Below are positions 1 to 7,801 of a stretch of 9,455 bases of DNA, one piece after another. The notes beneath the pieces were generated by a model that did not search any database, was not told where the DNA came from, and saw nothing but the letters and a program-made list of their open reading frames with translations. The stretch spans positions 1 to 9,455 of the forward strand of contig DKYD01000007.1 of assembly GCA_002492335.1 (NCBI GenBank). The letters run 5' to 3'. The position numbers were made by a program, and so were the translations under genes. Positions within the stretch are counted from its first letter, which is position 1, and each line of letters starts with the position of its first letter. The stretch is from Lachnospiraceae bacterium UBA7109. GTDB lineage: Bacteria > Bacillota > Clostridia > Lachnospirales > Lachnospiraceae.

Positions 1-36
1 ATTATTCAGAGATTTCTGGAAAAGTATGAGAAATAG
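1..36 (+). CDS. 3' end of an upstream SLH-domain protein (partial)
   Basis: Reading from base 1 gives IIQRFLEKYEK and then a TAG stop at 34-36. This is the same C-terminus that closes both complete proteins in the window (IIMQRFLEKYGK and IIIQRFLEKYN), so it is the last strand/helix of a third SLH domain in an upstream paralogue. The first 27 bases are identical to 7670-7696 at the end of the second complete gene. The stop lies 28 nt before the next start codon, which fits an operon. Nothing can be said about its catalytic part, which lies outside the window; a further modular glycosidase is an inference from its neighbours. Confidence 0.85.
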   Translation: MIQRFLEKYEK

Positions 37-50
37 GAAGAAATAGAGAT

Positions 51-55
51 GGGAG
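51..55 (+). promoter_or_regulatory. Ribosome binding site for the first complete GH43-SLH gene
   Basis: GGGAG lies 9 nt before the ATG at 65 and supports that start, which is followed at once by a classical signal peptide. It is weaker than the AGGAGG ahead of the next gene. No promoter is visible in the 28-nt gap, so transcription most likely enters from the upstream SLH gene. Confidence 0.55.
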
Positions 56-64
56 ACAGAGTTC

Positions 65-3000
65 ATGAAAAATAAATTTTTTAAGCGTCTGTTATCTCTG
101 ACACTGGCGGCAGGTATGATCCTGTCGCCCGTATCAGGGGTATCTCAGGCAGAAGCTGCCGAAAAGGATGAAAATTTACTGGCACGTTATCCACTTACGT
201 CCGATGTGAAAGATGTGTCAGGAAATGGGAATGATGCGAGCATTCCGGCGAAAGCATCCGGAGTATCTTTTCAGGGAGAAGCGTTAACTCTTTCAGGAGG
301 AGCATCGACAAGTTCTAATTATGTAAAACTTCCAGAGGGAATGCTTGACGGGCAGGATTCTCTGACAATATCCATGTGGATAAAGAATAATAATACGAAA
401 GCGAATACAGCAGCTTTTTCTTTCTGTGGAAAGACAAAGCAAGGCACGTCACCAAAGCATTATCTGATCCTGAATCCATCTAATCCGGATGGGTATTATA
501 AGGCAGTATTTACAGACCCTGCGTCAGGGAGTACTGCAAATCCGTGGAATACGGAAGTGGGGGTCAACAACTCTTTTAACAACAGTGTTCTGACTTCAGA
601 CAGAATGAATGAGTGGATATATTATACGATTACTGTTGATAAAAACAGTATTTCCGGGTATCTGGACGGAAAGAAGCTTGGAACAGGAGCACTTTCAAAT
701 GTGTCTGTGTCTGATTTTGGAAGTGGAATCGCAGCTTATATTGGAAAATCAGATTATCCGGATGCACTCTTTGCAGGAAGCTTTCGAGATCTGAGAATCT
801 ATAGTAAGACGATGACAGAGACAGAAGTAGGTGCGTTGTATGAGGAAGCGTCAGCAGTTCAGAAGGTAAAAGAAGCAGGTGCTTCTTTGAATCTTGGGGA
901 AGGAATGGAGATTATTGATAATCTGAATCTTCCGACTTCCTCTGGGGACTGCAGGATTGCATGGAAAACTTCGGATGCTTCTGTAGTTGAGACGGATGGA
1001 ACGGTTCATTTTAAAGAGGAAGAGCAGAAAGTTACGCTGACAGCAGTCATTACGAATGGAACTTACTCAGAAGAAAAAGTCATTGAACTCACTGTCGCAT
1101 CAAAGGGAAATGTGGAAGGAAGTAAATATCGTATGGGACTTCTGATTCCGAGATTTGTTTCCGAAGACCTTCAGAGTACGGTAAGTGGGAAGAAAGTATC
1201 CTGGTCTTGTGATAAAGAAGGAATCATTGCACAGAATGGTAAAGTGACACGTCCGGCCCAGGATACAAAAGCAAAAATTTCTGCTGCCATTGACGGGATT
1301 ACTCTTTCAAAAGAGGTTACTGTAATGGCGGAAGGCGGGCAGATCGCAAGCTATGTAACGAAGGGTGGTAATCTGTATCAGAATACAGGAGATCTCCTTG
1401 CGTCTACAGACAGCAGACGCTCTGATGCATTATTTCTTGCAGCAAAGACAAGAGATGAGAATACGTACACAGAGCTGAATAAGGGAAAAGCTGTTATGTA
1501 TGTGAAATGGAACGGTGCACAGACATCCAGTCCGGATAACCAGATGGGTTCTCCGGTTCTGTTCCGTAAAGCGGATGGAAGTCTTGCGGCGGCAGCTTCG
1601 GGAAATAATAACAGAAATGGAATCTATGTATGGGATACAGAAAAAAATCTGGCATTTTCCGGAGAAAGATTTCTGGAGCTTGCGTCAGCAGGTACGAAGG
1701 TACAGAATCCAACGGTTATTTTCGATGAGCTGTCTGGGGGTTATAAAGTATTCTGGCAGGATGGAAACGGGAAATCTTATGTAAGTCTTCTGGCAGATGT
1801 GAATGAGGGAAGCAGTCCGATTAAGACGGAGGAGATTTCATATACAAAAACTCCGTTGTCTGGTATACTCCCGGAGAATGCAGTAACAGAAGAGGCTGGT
1901 GTATTTGAAGCAAGTGAAAAAGAATATGAGGCAATTCTGAAGAAGTACGGCACCGTACATAATACGGGTGTAGAAGCTGTAAATATAACATTAAAGCCAG
2001 GTGAAACACTGACTATGCCGGAGACAGTAAAGGCATTATACAGTGATGGAAGCAGTAAGAATCTCGGAGTTGTGTGGGATGAAGATGCACTTGCAAAGAT
2101 TGATACTTCTAAGGAAGGAACGTATGAGATTTCTGGTGAAGTACAGCAGGATGCATATGCGTATCCATTCATTGAGGAACGCGCAGATCCACATGTGTTC
2201 TACAATGAGGATGATGGATATTATTATTCAACAGGTTCCTATTATGAGGAAAATATGACGGCGCCGTCCTGCGCCCAGTCTTACCGTAAACTGGATATCC
2301 GTCGTGCCAAAACAATTAAGGGATTGAAGACAGCGGAAGAACATTATATTCTGGAATCGAAAGTCGGAGACAGATGGGGCGGATTTTTCTGGGCTCCGGA
2401 GTTCCATAAGATTAATGGAACCTGGTATTGTCTCGTGGGTGCACATGATTTTGGAACTTCCGGCATTACAGATAACGTAAACTGGAATAACGCTAACTGG
2501 TGTTCAAGATCAATCCTTATTCCATATGAAGGAACAGAAGAACAGATGAAAGCCGGAGGTATGCTGGATGCGTCCCAGTGGGGAGAACCTGTTATCCTGG
2601 AAAATCTTCCATCTTTTGACGTTTCTTATTATGAGGATGAAAGTGGTCAGGGATATTACATTATCCCGCAGAGCGCACAGATCTCTATTATGAAGGCGAA
2701 AGGCGGCGACGGAGTTATTCCACAGGCGACAGGGGAGCGTGTGGTTCTCAAATCAGGCGATTGGCCATGGGAATATGGTATTTATGAGGGAAGTATCAAT
2801 GCTTCCAGACCGGAAGGAACAGATCAGCTTGTTGTAGAAGGACCATATCTTTTTGAATATGGTGATAAAGTGTATATCAGCTATTCTGCGGCGACAGTTG
2901 ACAAATTTTATACACTTGGCCTGATGATGGCAGATAAAGGAAGCGATATTATGGATCCATCCAGCTGGACAAATGTAAGTTATCCGCTTCTTAGCTCCTA

Positions 3001-3883
3001 TGATACTTATAAAGGACAGATTGGCGGCGGCGCTCATGTGGGCGGCGGTCATAATTCTGTTGTACTGGATGAGTATGGAAATCTGGCTCTTATTTATCAT
3101 GCAAGACCTTATCCGGATCCACATACCGGTCAGAGTGGTTCCGGCGGCTTGTTTGATCCATGCCGTCATACCGTAGTTAAGAGTATTAATGTGGCGGCAG
3201 ACGGAACTCTTATTTTCAACATGACAGCGGAAGAAGAACTTTCGCCGGATTATAGGACAGTTACAGCAGCAGTAACGGTTGCAGAAGAGAAACCAGACCG
3301 TCCATTCGTGGATGTAGACAAAGAAACCGGAAACTGGTATTATGATGCGGTATACTATAGCTTCGACAGAGGAATCATGAATGGTGTAAATAAGACGCAT
3401 TTTGAGCCGTTGTCGAATCTTGCAAGAGCACAGTTTGCAATCATCCTTCACAATATGGAAGGAAAACCGGCTGTATCTTATGAACCAAAGTTCAAGGACG
3501 TAGCAGAAGGTGAGTGGTATACAAATGCGATTCTGTGGGCAAGCAGCAAGGAGATTGTAACCGGATATACAGACGGAAGCGGGAAGTTCGGATGGGGAGA
3601 TAATATCCTGCGTGAGCAGATGGCAGTCATGATGTACCGGTATGCGAAGAACTTCAAGAAGTATGATGTATCAGACAGAGCAGACTTTGATAACTTCACA
3701 GATGCAGCATTCGTAAATGATTATGCGAAGGAAGCAATGAAATGGGCAGTTGGAGCCGGAATCATAACCGGTAAGGATCTGGATAAAGATGGAACACCGG
3801 AGAGCCTTGACCCGTCAGGAAATGCATCACGTGCAGAGTGTGCGATTATTATGCAGAGATTTCTGGAGAAATATGGCAAATAA
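65..3883 (+). CDS. Secreted, SLH-anchored multidomain GH43 glycosidase (1272 aa)
   Basis: Predicted surface glycoside hydrolase acting on arabinose- or xylose-containing polysaccharides. Approximate domains: signal peptide 1-31 (basic start, hydrophobic core, AEA/A cleavage); LamG/concanavalin-like 38-262; two degenerate bacterial Ig-like domains 263-345 and 347-424, with WKTSD and WSCDK cores; a propeller-like non-catalytic region 429-600; Big_4-type Ig 633-697, ending KEGTYEISGEV; GH43 catalytic propeller about 703-1050; three SLH modules 1080-1272. Candidate GH43 catalytic residues are D708 (base, in ERADPHVFY), D852 (pKa modulator, in SFDVSYY) and E925 (general acid, in VEGPYLF). WAPEFH and the GGGHNSVV segment, with a probable metal-site histidine, also fit GH43. 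SLH binding to a pyruvylated wall polymer is known for the family. The frame is intact and lies 39 nt before a paralogue. Substrate and GH43 subfamily are not resolved; arabinofuranosidase, arabinanase and xylosidase are all possible. Confidence 0.88.
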   Translation: MKNKFFKRLLSLTLAAGMILSPVSGVSQAEAAEKDENLLARYPLTSDVKDVSGNGNDASIPAKASGVSFQGEALTLSGGASTSSNYVKLPEGMLDGQDSLTISMWIKNNNTKANTAAFSFCGKTKQGTSPKHYLILNPSNPDGYYKAVFTDPASGSTANPWNTEVGVNNSFNNSVLTSDRMNEWIYYTITVDKNSISGYLDGKKLGTGALSNVSVSDFGSGIAAYIGKSDYPDALFAGSFRDLRIYSKTMTETEVGALYEEASAVQKVKEAGASLNLGEGMEIIDNLNLPTSSGDCRIAWKTSDASVVETDGTVHFKEEEQKVTLTAVITNGTYSEEKVIELTVASKGNVEGSKYRMGLLIPRFVSEDLQSTVSGKKVSWSCDKEGIIAQNGKVTRPAQDTKAKISAAIDGITLSKEVTVMAEGGQIASYVTKGGNLYQNTGDLLASTDSRRSDALFLAAKTRDENTYTELNKGKAVMYVKWNGAQTSSPDNQMGSPVLFRKADGSLAAAASGNNNRNGIYVWDTEKNLAFSGERFLELASAGTKVQNPTVIFDELSGGYKVFWQDGNGKSYVSLLADVNEGSSPIKTEEISYTKTPLSGILPENAVTEEAGVFEASEKEYEAILKKYGTVHNTGVEAVNITLKPGETLTMPETVKALYSDGSSKNLGVVWDEDALAKIDTSKEGTYEISGEVQQDAYAYPFIEERADPHVFYNEDDGYYYSTGSYYEENMTAPSCAQSYRKLDIRRAKTIKGLKTAEEHYILESKVGDRWGGFFWAPEFHKINGTWYCLVGAHDFGTSGITDNVNWNNANWCSRSILIPYEGTEEQMKAGGMLDASQWGEPVILENLPSFDVSYYEDESGQGYYIIPQSAQISIMKAKGGDGVIPQATGERVVLKSGDWPWEYGIYEGSINASRPEGTDQLVVEGPYLFEYGDKVYISYSAATVDKFYTLGLMMADKGSDIMDPSSWTNVSYPLLSSYDTYKGQIGGGAHVGGGHNSVVLDEYGNLALIYHARPYPDPHTGQSGSGGLFDPCRHTVVKSINVAADGTLIFNMTAEEELSPDYRTVTAAVTVAEEKPDRPFVDVDKETGNWYYDAVYYSFDRGIMNGVNKTHFEPLSNLARAQFAIILHNMEGKPAVSYEPKFKDVAEGEWYTNAILWASSKEIVTGYTDGSGKFGWGDNILREQMAVMMYRYAKNFKKYDVSDRADFDNFTDAAFVNDYAKEAMKWAVGAGIITGKDLDKDGTPESLDPSGNASRAECAIIMQRFLEKYGK
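3284..3874 (+). repeat. SLH cassette, copy 1 (direct repeat with 7106-7696)
   Basis: This segment encodes the EEKPDR junction plus three SLH modules of the first protein. It aligns without any gap to 7106-7696 at a constant offset of 3822 bases. By manual count, 20 of about 192 residues differ (about 90% identity), and many of the remaining base changes are synonymous. The sequence immediately before it does not align. Modules start near residues 1080 (FVDVDKETGNWYYDAV), 1143 (FKDVAEGEWYTNAI) and 1210 (FTDAAFVNDYAKEA). Confidence 0.9.
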
Positions 3884-3906
3884 GCATTTGCCTTTATTTC
3901 ATAAAA

Positions 3907-3913
3907 AAGGAGG
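3907..3913 (+). promoter_or_regulatory. Strong ribosome binding site for the second GH43-SLH gene
   Basis: AAGGAGG, a near-perfect Shine-Dalgarno, lies 9 nt upstream of the ATG at 3923. The 39-nt gap has no hairpin followed by a T-run and no convincing promoter pair, so this gene is probably translated from a transcript shared with the preceding gene. Confidence 0.8.
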
Positions 3914-3922
3914 AAACAAAAC

Positions 3923-6900
3923 ATGAAAAGAAGATGTATATTACGAAGAGTATTATCATCCGCTTTGGCTGCAGCAATGCTGGTTACTATGGCGCCGGCT
4001 GTTTCATATGCAGCAGAAGAGACAGACAAGAAAGATACGTTGCTTGCAAGTTATCCGCTTCTAAGCGATGTATCGGACGTATCAGGTAAAGGAAATAATG
4101 GTACGGCAGTAGGAAATGTAACTTATGATTCCAAAGAGGGTATGACACTTCCGGGAGGAGGAACGAAGGCAAACTATGTAGAGATTCCGGGTTCCATGTT
4201 TGAAAAGCAGGAAAATCTGACGGTTTCAGGATGGATTAAGAGCAATACAAATCCGGGGAATTACGCAGCGCTTTTCTTTGGGACAACAGAGAATCTTCCT
4301 ACCGGATATTGGCTGTTTAATCCGGCCAGACCGAATGACGGCAATTTTAAATCTGTATTTACCAACAGCGTAAGTACAGGATCACCGTGGAGTACAGAGG
4401 TAGGCGTTACTTCAGTTTCTACAACAGGATATAAAGGAAATTGGGTACATTATACAACGGTTATTACAGAAAACAGCATTACCGGCTATATCAATGGAGA
4501 GAAGATTGGAACAGCATCAAAATCAAGAAAGGTTTCTGATTTTGGTACAGGGCTGAAAGCTTACATCGGGCGCTCAAGCTATGGTGATCCGGATTATGCG
4601 GGTACTTTCCAGGATGTGAGAGTTTATGCAGAGGCAAAGGATGAAGCAGGAGTGGCAGATATTTTCTCAGAAGCCCTCACGGATAGTACAAAGCAGATTG
4701 TAGTTGCAAAGGAGAAAGAAAAACTTTCCCTGGGTAACAGTGCAGCTGTGTTTGCTGATATGACTCTTCCCGGGAAAGGAAAATACAACACGACAATTAC
4801 CTGGACGTCTGATAATACAGCTGTTGTCAGTAATGATGGAAAGGTGACTCTTGGTACAGAAGCTAAAGATGTGAAACTGACAGCAAAGATTGAGCTTGAT
4901 GGTGTATCTGCAACAAAAGAGTTTAATGTACATGTTGTAAAGAAGGATGAAGTTCTTAATGCTATTTTAGAAGAGTTGTATATTCCTTACATAATGAGCG
5001 AAGGTACAAAACTTCCGCAGGAAGTTCAGGGGATTCCAGTCGTATGGACTGCTGATTTATCGTCTGTTCTTGCGGAAGATGGAAGTATTGTTATTCCGGA
5101 AGACAGAATGAAAGATGGCATGTCAGAAGAAGTTACCTTGACAGCATCTGTGAATGTAGATGGGCAAAAAGCAGAGAAGAGCTTTAAAATTCGAATTATA
5201 GAAAAAGATTCCGAATATGTGATGAGTTATACCAGATCCGGTGTGTCAGAAGCTCTCGGACAGAGTATGCACCTGGCTCTCAGTCAGGATGGAACAGATT
5301 ATACAGCGCTTCACAATAACACAGGAATTTATTTTGCGAAGGCAGATCTCCCTGATTTTGGAGCGGGAACGACGAAAACTATGGTGACTCCGTATCTTTT
5401 TCGAATGGCAGATAAAAAAATTGGCGTAATAGCTGTCCAGAATGACGGAAAGGTGTTGTATGCGGTGACAGAGGATCTTATGGAGTATGAGGATAAGGTG
5501 ATTGATCTTCATACAAGCACGTCTGTATCCGCACCACAGTGTGAATATAATGGAACAGAATATATTATTACGTGGCAGGGTTCTGACGGGAAGCTGTATC
5601 AGAATACGACAAAAGATTTTGTCACGATCAGCAATCCAGAGGAAATTTCATCCCGTACAGATATTTCTGTAACAGCGAATATTACAAATGCGGTTCCATG
5701 TAATGTCCTTCCAGTGACAAAAAAGGAGGCGGCAGCGCTTAGAAGCAAGCTTTCACCTCTTGAGAATACAGGTGTAGAGGAAAAGGATTATTCATTTTCT
5801 GTACAAACTGGCGGTTCTTTATCCGAAGAGGATATGAAATCTACAATTACAGCGAAGTATAATGATGGAACAACTGATGAAATTCCGATAGAATGGGACA
5901 TGAGTGCCGTAGATTACAGTAAAGAAGGAACTTATAAGATTACCGGTAAGGCAAAGCTTACGGAATATCCGGTTCTTAATGGAAGAGCGGATCCAGTTAT
6001 TTATAAATATAAAGATAAATATTACTTTATTGCGACTGGTGAAACTCAGAATCAGTCCCAGATATGTATCAGAGAAGCAGATACTCCGGCAGGATTATTT
6101 CAGGCACAGGATCATGAAATTGTTGCCAATGTAGGGAAGCCAAGATGGGCGCCGGAGCTTCATGAAATTGGCGGAAAGCTTTATATCCTTTATGCAATCG
6201 GCGATGTATGGAGCCAGGTACAGAGCCATATCATGGAATTAAAAGAAGGCGGAGATCCTACTGTAAAAGAAGATTGGAAGGAACCGGTCAGAGTAACAAA
6301 GAAAGATGGAAGTAACCTTTACGATGAAGGTATTACGCTGGATATGACATATTTTGAGGTGGATGGAATTCATTATCTGTCATGGGCACAGAGAAAAATA
6401 CAGGGAGGTAATGGAACTTCTGATTTGTGGATTGCTACAATTAATCCGGAGAACCCATATCAGCTTACCAGCGATCCGGTATGTATATTGAGATGTCAAT
6501 ATGGATGGGACAGAACAGGTACAACAGTGGATGAAGGTCCGTATGTAATACAAAGGGATGGCAAAGTTTACATGACATTCTCTGGTTCCAGTGTCAGCAA
6601 TACATATCTGGTAGGACTTTTGACGGCAGAGCAGGGTGCGGATCTTCTGGATGCAGCGAACTGGAAAGAGACCGGGTATCCAATCCTGACGGCAGAAAGT
6701 GTGGCAAAAGAATATGGTCCGGGACACAGTTGTTTCTCTGTAGATGAAGATGGAAGACCAATATTTGTATTTCATATGAAACCAAACGGAGGAACAAGAA
6801 GTGCAACTGTAAGAAGAGTACATTTTGGTCCGGATGGCGCTCCGGTGCTGGATATGACGATTGATAAGGAGCTGAAGGCAGAGTACCGTAATGTTGAAGG

Positions 6901-7702
6901 AAAGGTAAGGGTAGGAATTAACAGAGACGAACTTCAGACGGAAGTGGACAATGCAGTAACAGATAAAGAAAAATATACAGAGACTACATGGAAGGTATAT
7001 GAAGAAGCGCTGAAAGCAGCAAAGGAAGTACTGAATAAGCAGGAGGCAACCCAGGAAGAGATTGACAAAGCGGCGAAGACTTTGAAGGATGCGAAAGAGG
7101 CACTGGAAGAGAAACCAGACCGTTCATTTGTGGATGTAGACAAGGAGACAGGAAACTGGTATTACGATGCAGTATATTACAACTTTGACAGAGGAATCAT
7201 GAATGGTGTAAACGAGACGCATTTTGAGCCGTTGTCGAATCTTGCAAGAGCACAGTTTGCGATCATCCTGCACAATATGGAAGGAAAACCGGCTGTATCT
7301 TACGAACCGAAGTTCAGGGACGTAGCAGATGGACAGTGGTACACGAATGCAATCCTGTGGGCAAGCAGCAAAGGAATCGTAACCGGATATACAGACGGAA
7401 GCGAGAAATTCGGATGGGGAGACAATATCCTGCGTGAGCAGATGGCGGTGATGATGTATCGTTACGTGAAGAATTTCAAGGGCTATGATGTATCCGAGAG
7501 TGCGGATTTTGATAAGTTCACAGATGCAGCGCTGGTAAATGATTATGCAAAAGAAGCGATGAAGTGGGCAGTGGGAACCGGTATTATTACTGGCAAGGAT
7601 CTGGATGGAGATGGAACACCAGAGAGCATTGATCCGCTGGGCAATGCATCCCGTGCAGAATGCGTGATCATTATTCAGAGATTTCTGGAAAAGTATAACT
7701 AG
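3923..7702 (+). CDS. Secreted, SLH-anchored multidomain GH43 glycosidase with FIVAR-like spacer (1259 aa)
   Basis: Paralogue of the preceding gene with the same plan and a different catalytic domain. Approximate domains: signal peptide 1-31 (MKRRCILRR, hydrophobic core, SYA/A cleavage); LamG/concanavalin-like 38-250; two degenerate Ig-like domains 259-340 and 341-435; propeller-like region 435-605, containing MHLALSQDGTDYTAL and a YIITWQGSDGKLYQ blade; Big_4-type Ig 615-680; GH43 catalytic propeller about 684-985; FIVAR-like helical spacer 999-1063, with many A, E and K; three SLH modules 1068-1259. Candidate GH43 residues are D690 (in NGRADPVIY), D807 (in LDMTYFEV) and E871 (in VDEGPYV); WAPELHEI and PGHSCF also fit the family. 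The protein is expected outside the cell, held to the wall by the SLH modules, cleaving arabinosyl or xylosyl linkages. The exact activity is unknown. It lacks the WGGFF segment and the longer loops of its neighbour's catalytic domain, so specificity probably differs. The strong AAGGAGG and signal peptide fix the start. Confidence 0.88.
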   Translation: MKRRCILRRVLSSALAAAMLVTMAPAVSYAAEETDKKDTLLASYPLLSDVSDVSGKGNNGTAVGNVTYDSKEGMTLPGGGTKANYVEIPGSMFEKQENLTVSGWIKSNTNPGNYAALFFGTTENLPTGYWLFNPARPNDGNFKSVFTNSVSTGSPWSTEVGVTSVSTTGYKGNWVHYTTVITENSITGYINGEKIGTASKSRKVSDFGTGLKAYIGRSSYGDPDYAGTFQDVRVYAEAKDEAGVADIFSEALTDSTKQIVVAKEKEKLSLGNSAAVFADMTLPGKGKYNTTITWTSDNTAVVSNDGKVTLGTEAKDVKLTAKIELDGVSATKEFNVHVVKKDEVLNAILEELYIPYIMSEGTKLPQEVQGIPVVWTADLSSVLAEDGSIVIPEDRMKDGMSEEVTLTASVNVDGQKAEKSFKIRIIEKDSEYVMSYTRSGVSEALGQSMHLALSQDGTDYTALHNNTGIYFAKADLPDFGAGTTKTMVTPYLFRMADKKIGVIAVQNDGKVLYAVTEDLMEYEDKVIDLHTSTSVSAPQCEYNGTEYIITWQGSDGKLYQNTTKDFVTISNPEEISSRTDISVTANITNAVPCNVLPVTKKEAAALRSKLSPLENTGVEEKDYSFSVQTGGSLSEEDMKSTITAKYNDGTTDEIPIEWDMSAVDYSKEGTYKITGKAKLTEYPVLNGRADPVIYKYKDKYYFIATGETQNQSQICIREADTPAGLFQAQDHEIVANVGKPRWAPELHEIGGKLYILYAIGDVWSQVQSHIMELKEGGDPTVKEDWKEPVRVTKKDGSNLYDEGITLDMTYFEVDGIHYLSWAQRKIQGGNGTSDLWIATINPENPYQLTSDPVCILRCQYGWDRTGTTVDEGPYVIQRDGKVYMTFSGSSVSNTYLVGLLTAEQGADLLDAANWKETGYPILTAESVAKEYGPGHSCFSVDEDGRPIFVFHMKPNGGTRSATVRRVHFGPDGAPVLDMTIDKELKAEYRNVEGKVRVGINRDELQTEVDNAVTDKEKYTETTWKVYEEALKAAKEVLNKQEATQEEIDKAAKTLKDAKEALEEKPDRSFVDVDKETGNWYYDAVYYNFDRGIMNGVNETHFEPLSNLARAQFAIILHNMEGKPAVSYEPKFRDVADGQWYTNAILWASSKGIVTGYTDGSEKFGWGDNILREQMAVMMYRYVKNFKGYDVSESADFDKFTDAALVNDYAKEAMKWAVGTGIITGKDLDGDGTPESIDPLGNASRAECVIIIQRFLEKYN
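6917..7111 (+). other. FIVAR-like helical spacer encoded only in the second gene
   Basis: Residues about 999-1063 read as paired helices with the pattern DELQTEVDNAV, then YTETTWKVYEEALKAAKEVL, then EEIDKAAKTLKDAKEAL, which is the usual look of a FIVAR/albumin-binding-like module found as a spacer in Gram-positive surface proteins. The first gene goes almost directly from GH43 to SLH. The spacer ends in EEKPDR, exactly where the shared SLH cassette begins. The role as a spacer lifting the enzyme from the wall is inferred. Confidence 0.6.
7106..7696 (+). repeat. SLH cassette, copy 2 (direct repeat with 3284-3874)
   Basis: This segment encodes the three C-terminal SLH modules of the second protein (starting near residues 1069, 1131 and 1198) and is the gap-free partner of 3284-3874. 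Its last 27 bases are identical to bases 1-27 of the window, the end of a third array member. Direct repeats of nearly 600 bp in the same orientation could recombine to fuse or delete genes of the array. Confidence 0.9.
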
Positions 7703-7736
7703 CCAGCATTAAATTTTATACGGATTAAATGAAAAG

Positions 7737-7796
7737 AGGACTCCACTTTGTGTAAAGTATGAAGTATGACAAAATACACACAAAGCAAGGAGTCCT
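7737..7796. repeat. Long imperfect inverted repeat (hairpin)
   Basis: The left arm AGGACTCC-A-CTTTGTGT (7737-7753) pairs with ACACAAAG-CAA-GGAGTCCT (7778-7796). This gives two 8-bp stems separated by a small asymmetric internal loop, closed by a 24-nt loop that contains AAGTATGAAGTATGA, a short tandem duplication. There is no U-run after the right arm, so it is a poor terminator for the upstream gene. On the minus strand the stem is followed by CTCTTTTCATTT, a weak U-tract. The right arm contains AAGGAG (7787-7792), so the stem would hide a ribosome binding site. Insertion-sequence end, weak terminator and chance structure all remain possible. Confidence 0.65.
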
Positions 7797-7801
7797 TAAA
7801 G

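Noticed and set aside
2753..3451. Open frame of 232 codons on the minus strand within the first GH43 gene
   Set aside because: It lies opposite the GH43 catalytic and SLH coding sequence, has no recognisable domain, and has an odd composition rich in Ile, Cys and Arg. It is best read as a shadow of the real gene.
3776..3811. Dockerin domain, implying a cellulosome
   Set aside because: Only one DxDxDG loop is present per protein, inside an SLH module. Dockerins need a duplicated loop-helix pair, and no cohesin is seen.
6380..6823. Open frame of 147 codons on the minus strand within the second GH43 gene
   Set aside because: It covers the catalytic segment with E871 on the other strand, is rich in Cys and Ser with no domain logic, and has no operon context.
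7737..7796. Rho-independent terminator of the second GH43 gene
   Set aside because: The stem is interrupted, the loop is 24 nt long, and the sequence after the right arm is TAAAGTTGG with no U-run, so it was kept only as an inverted repeat.
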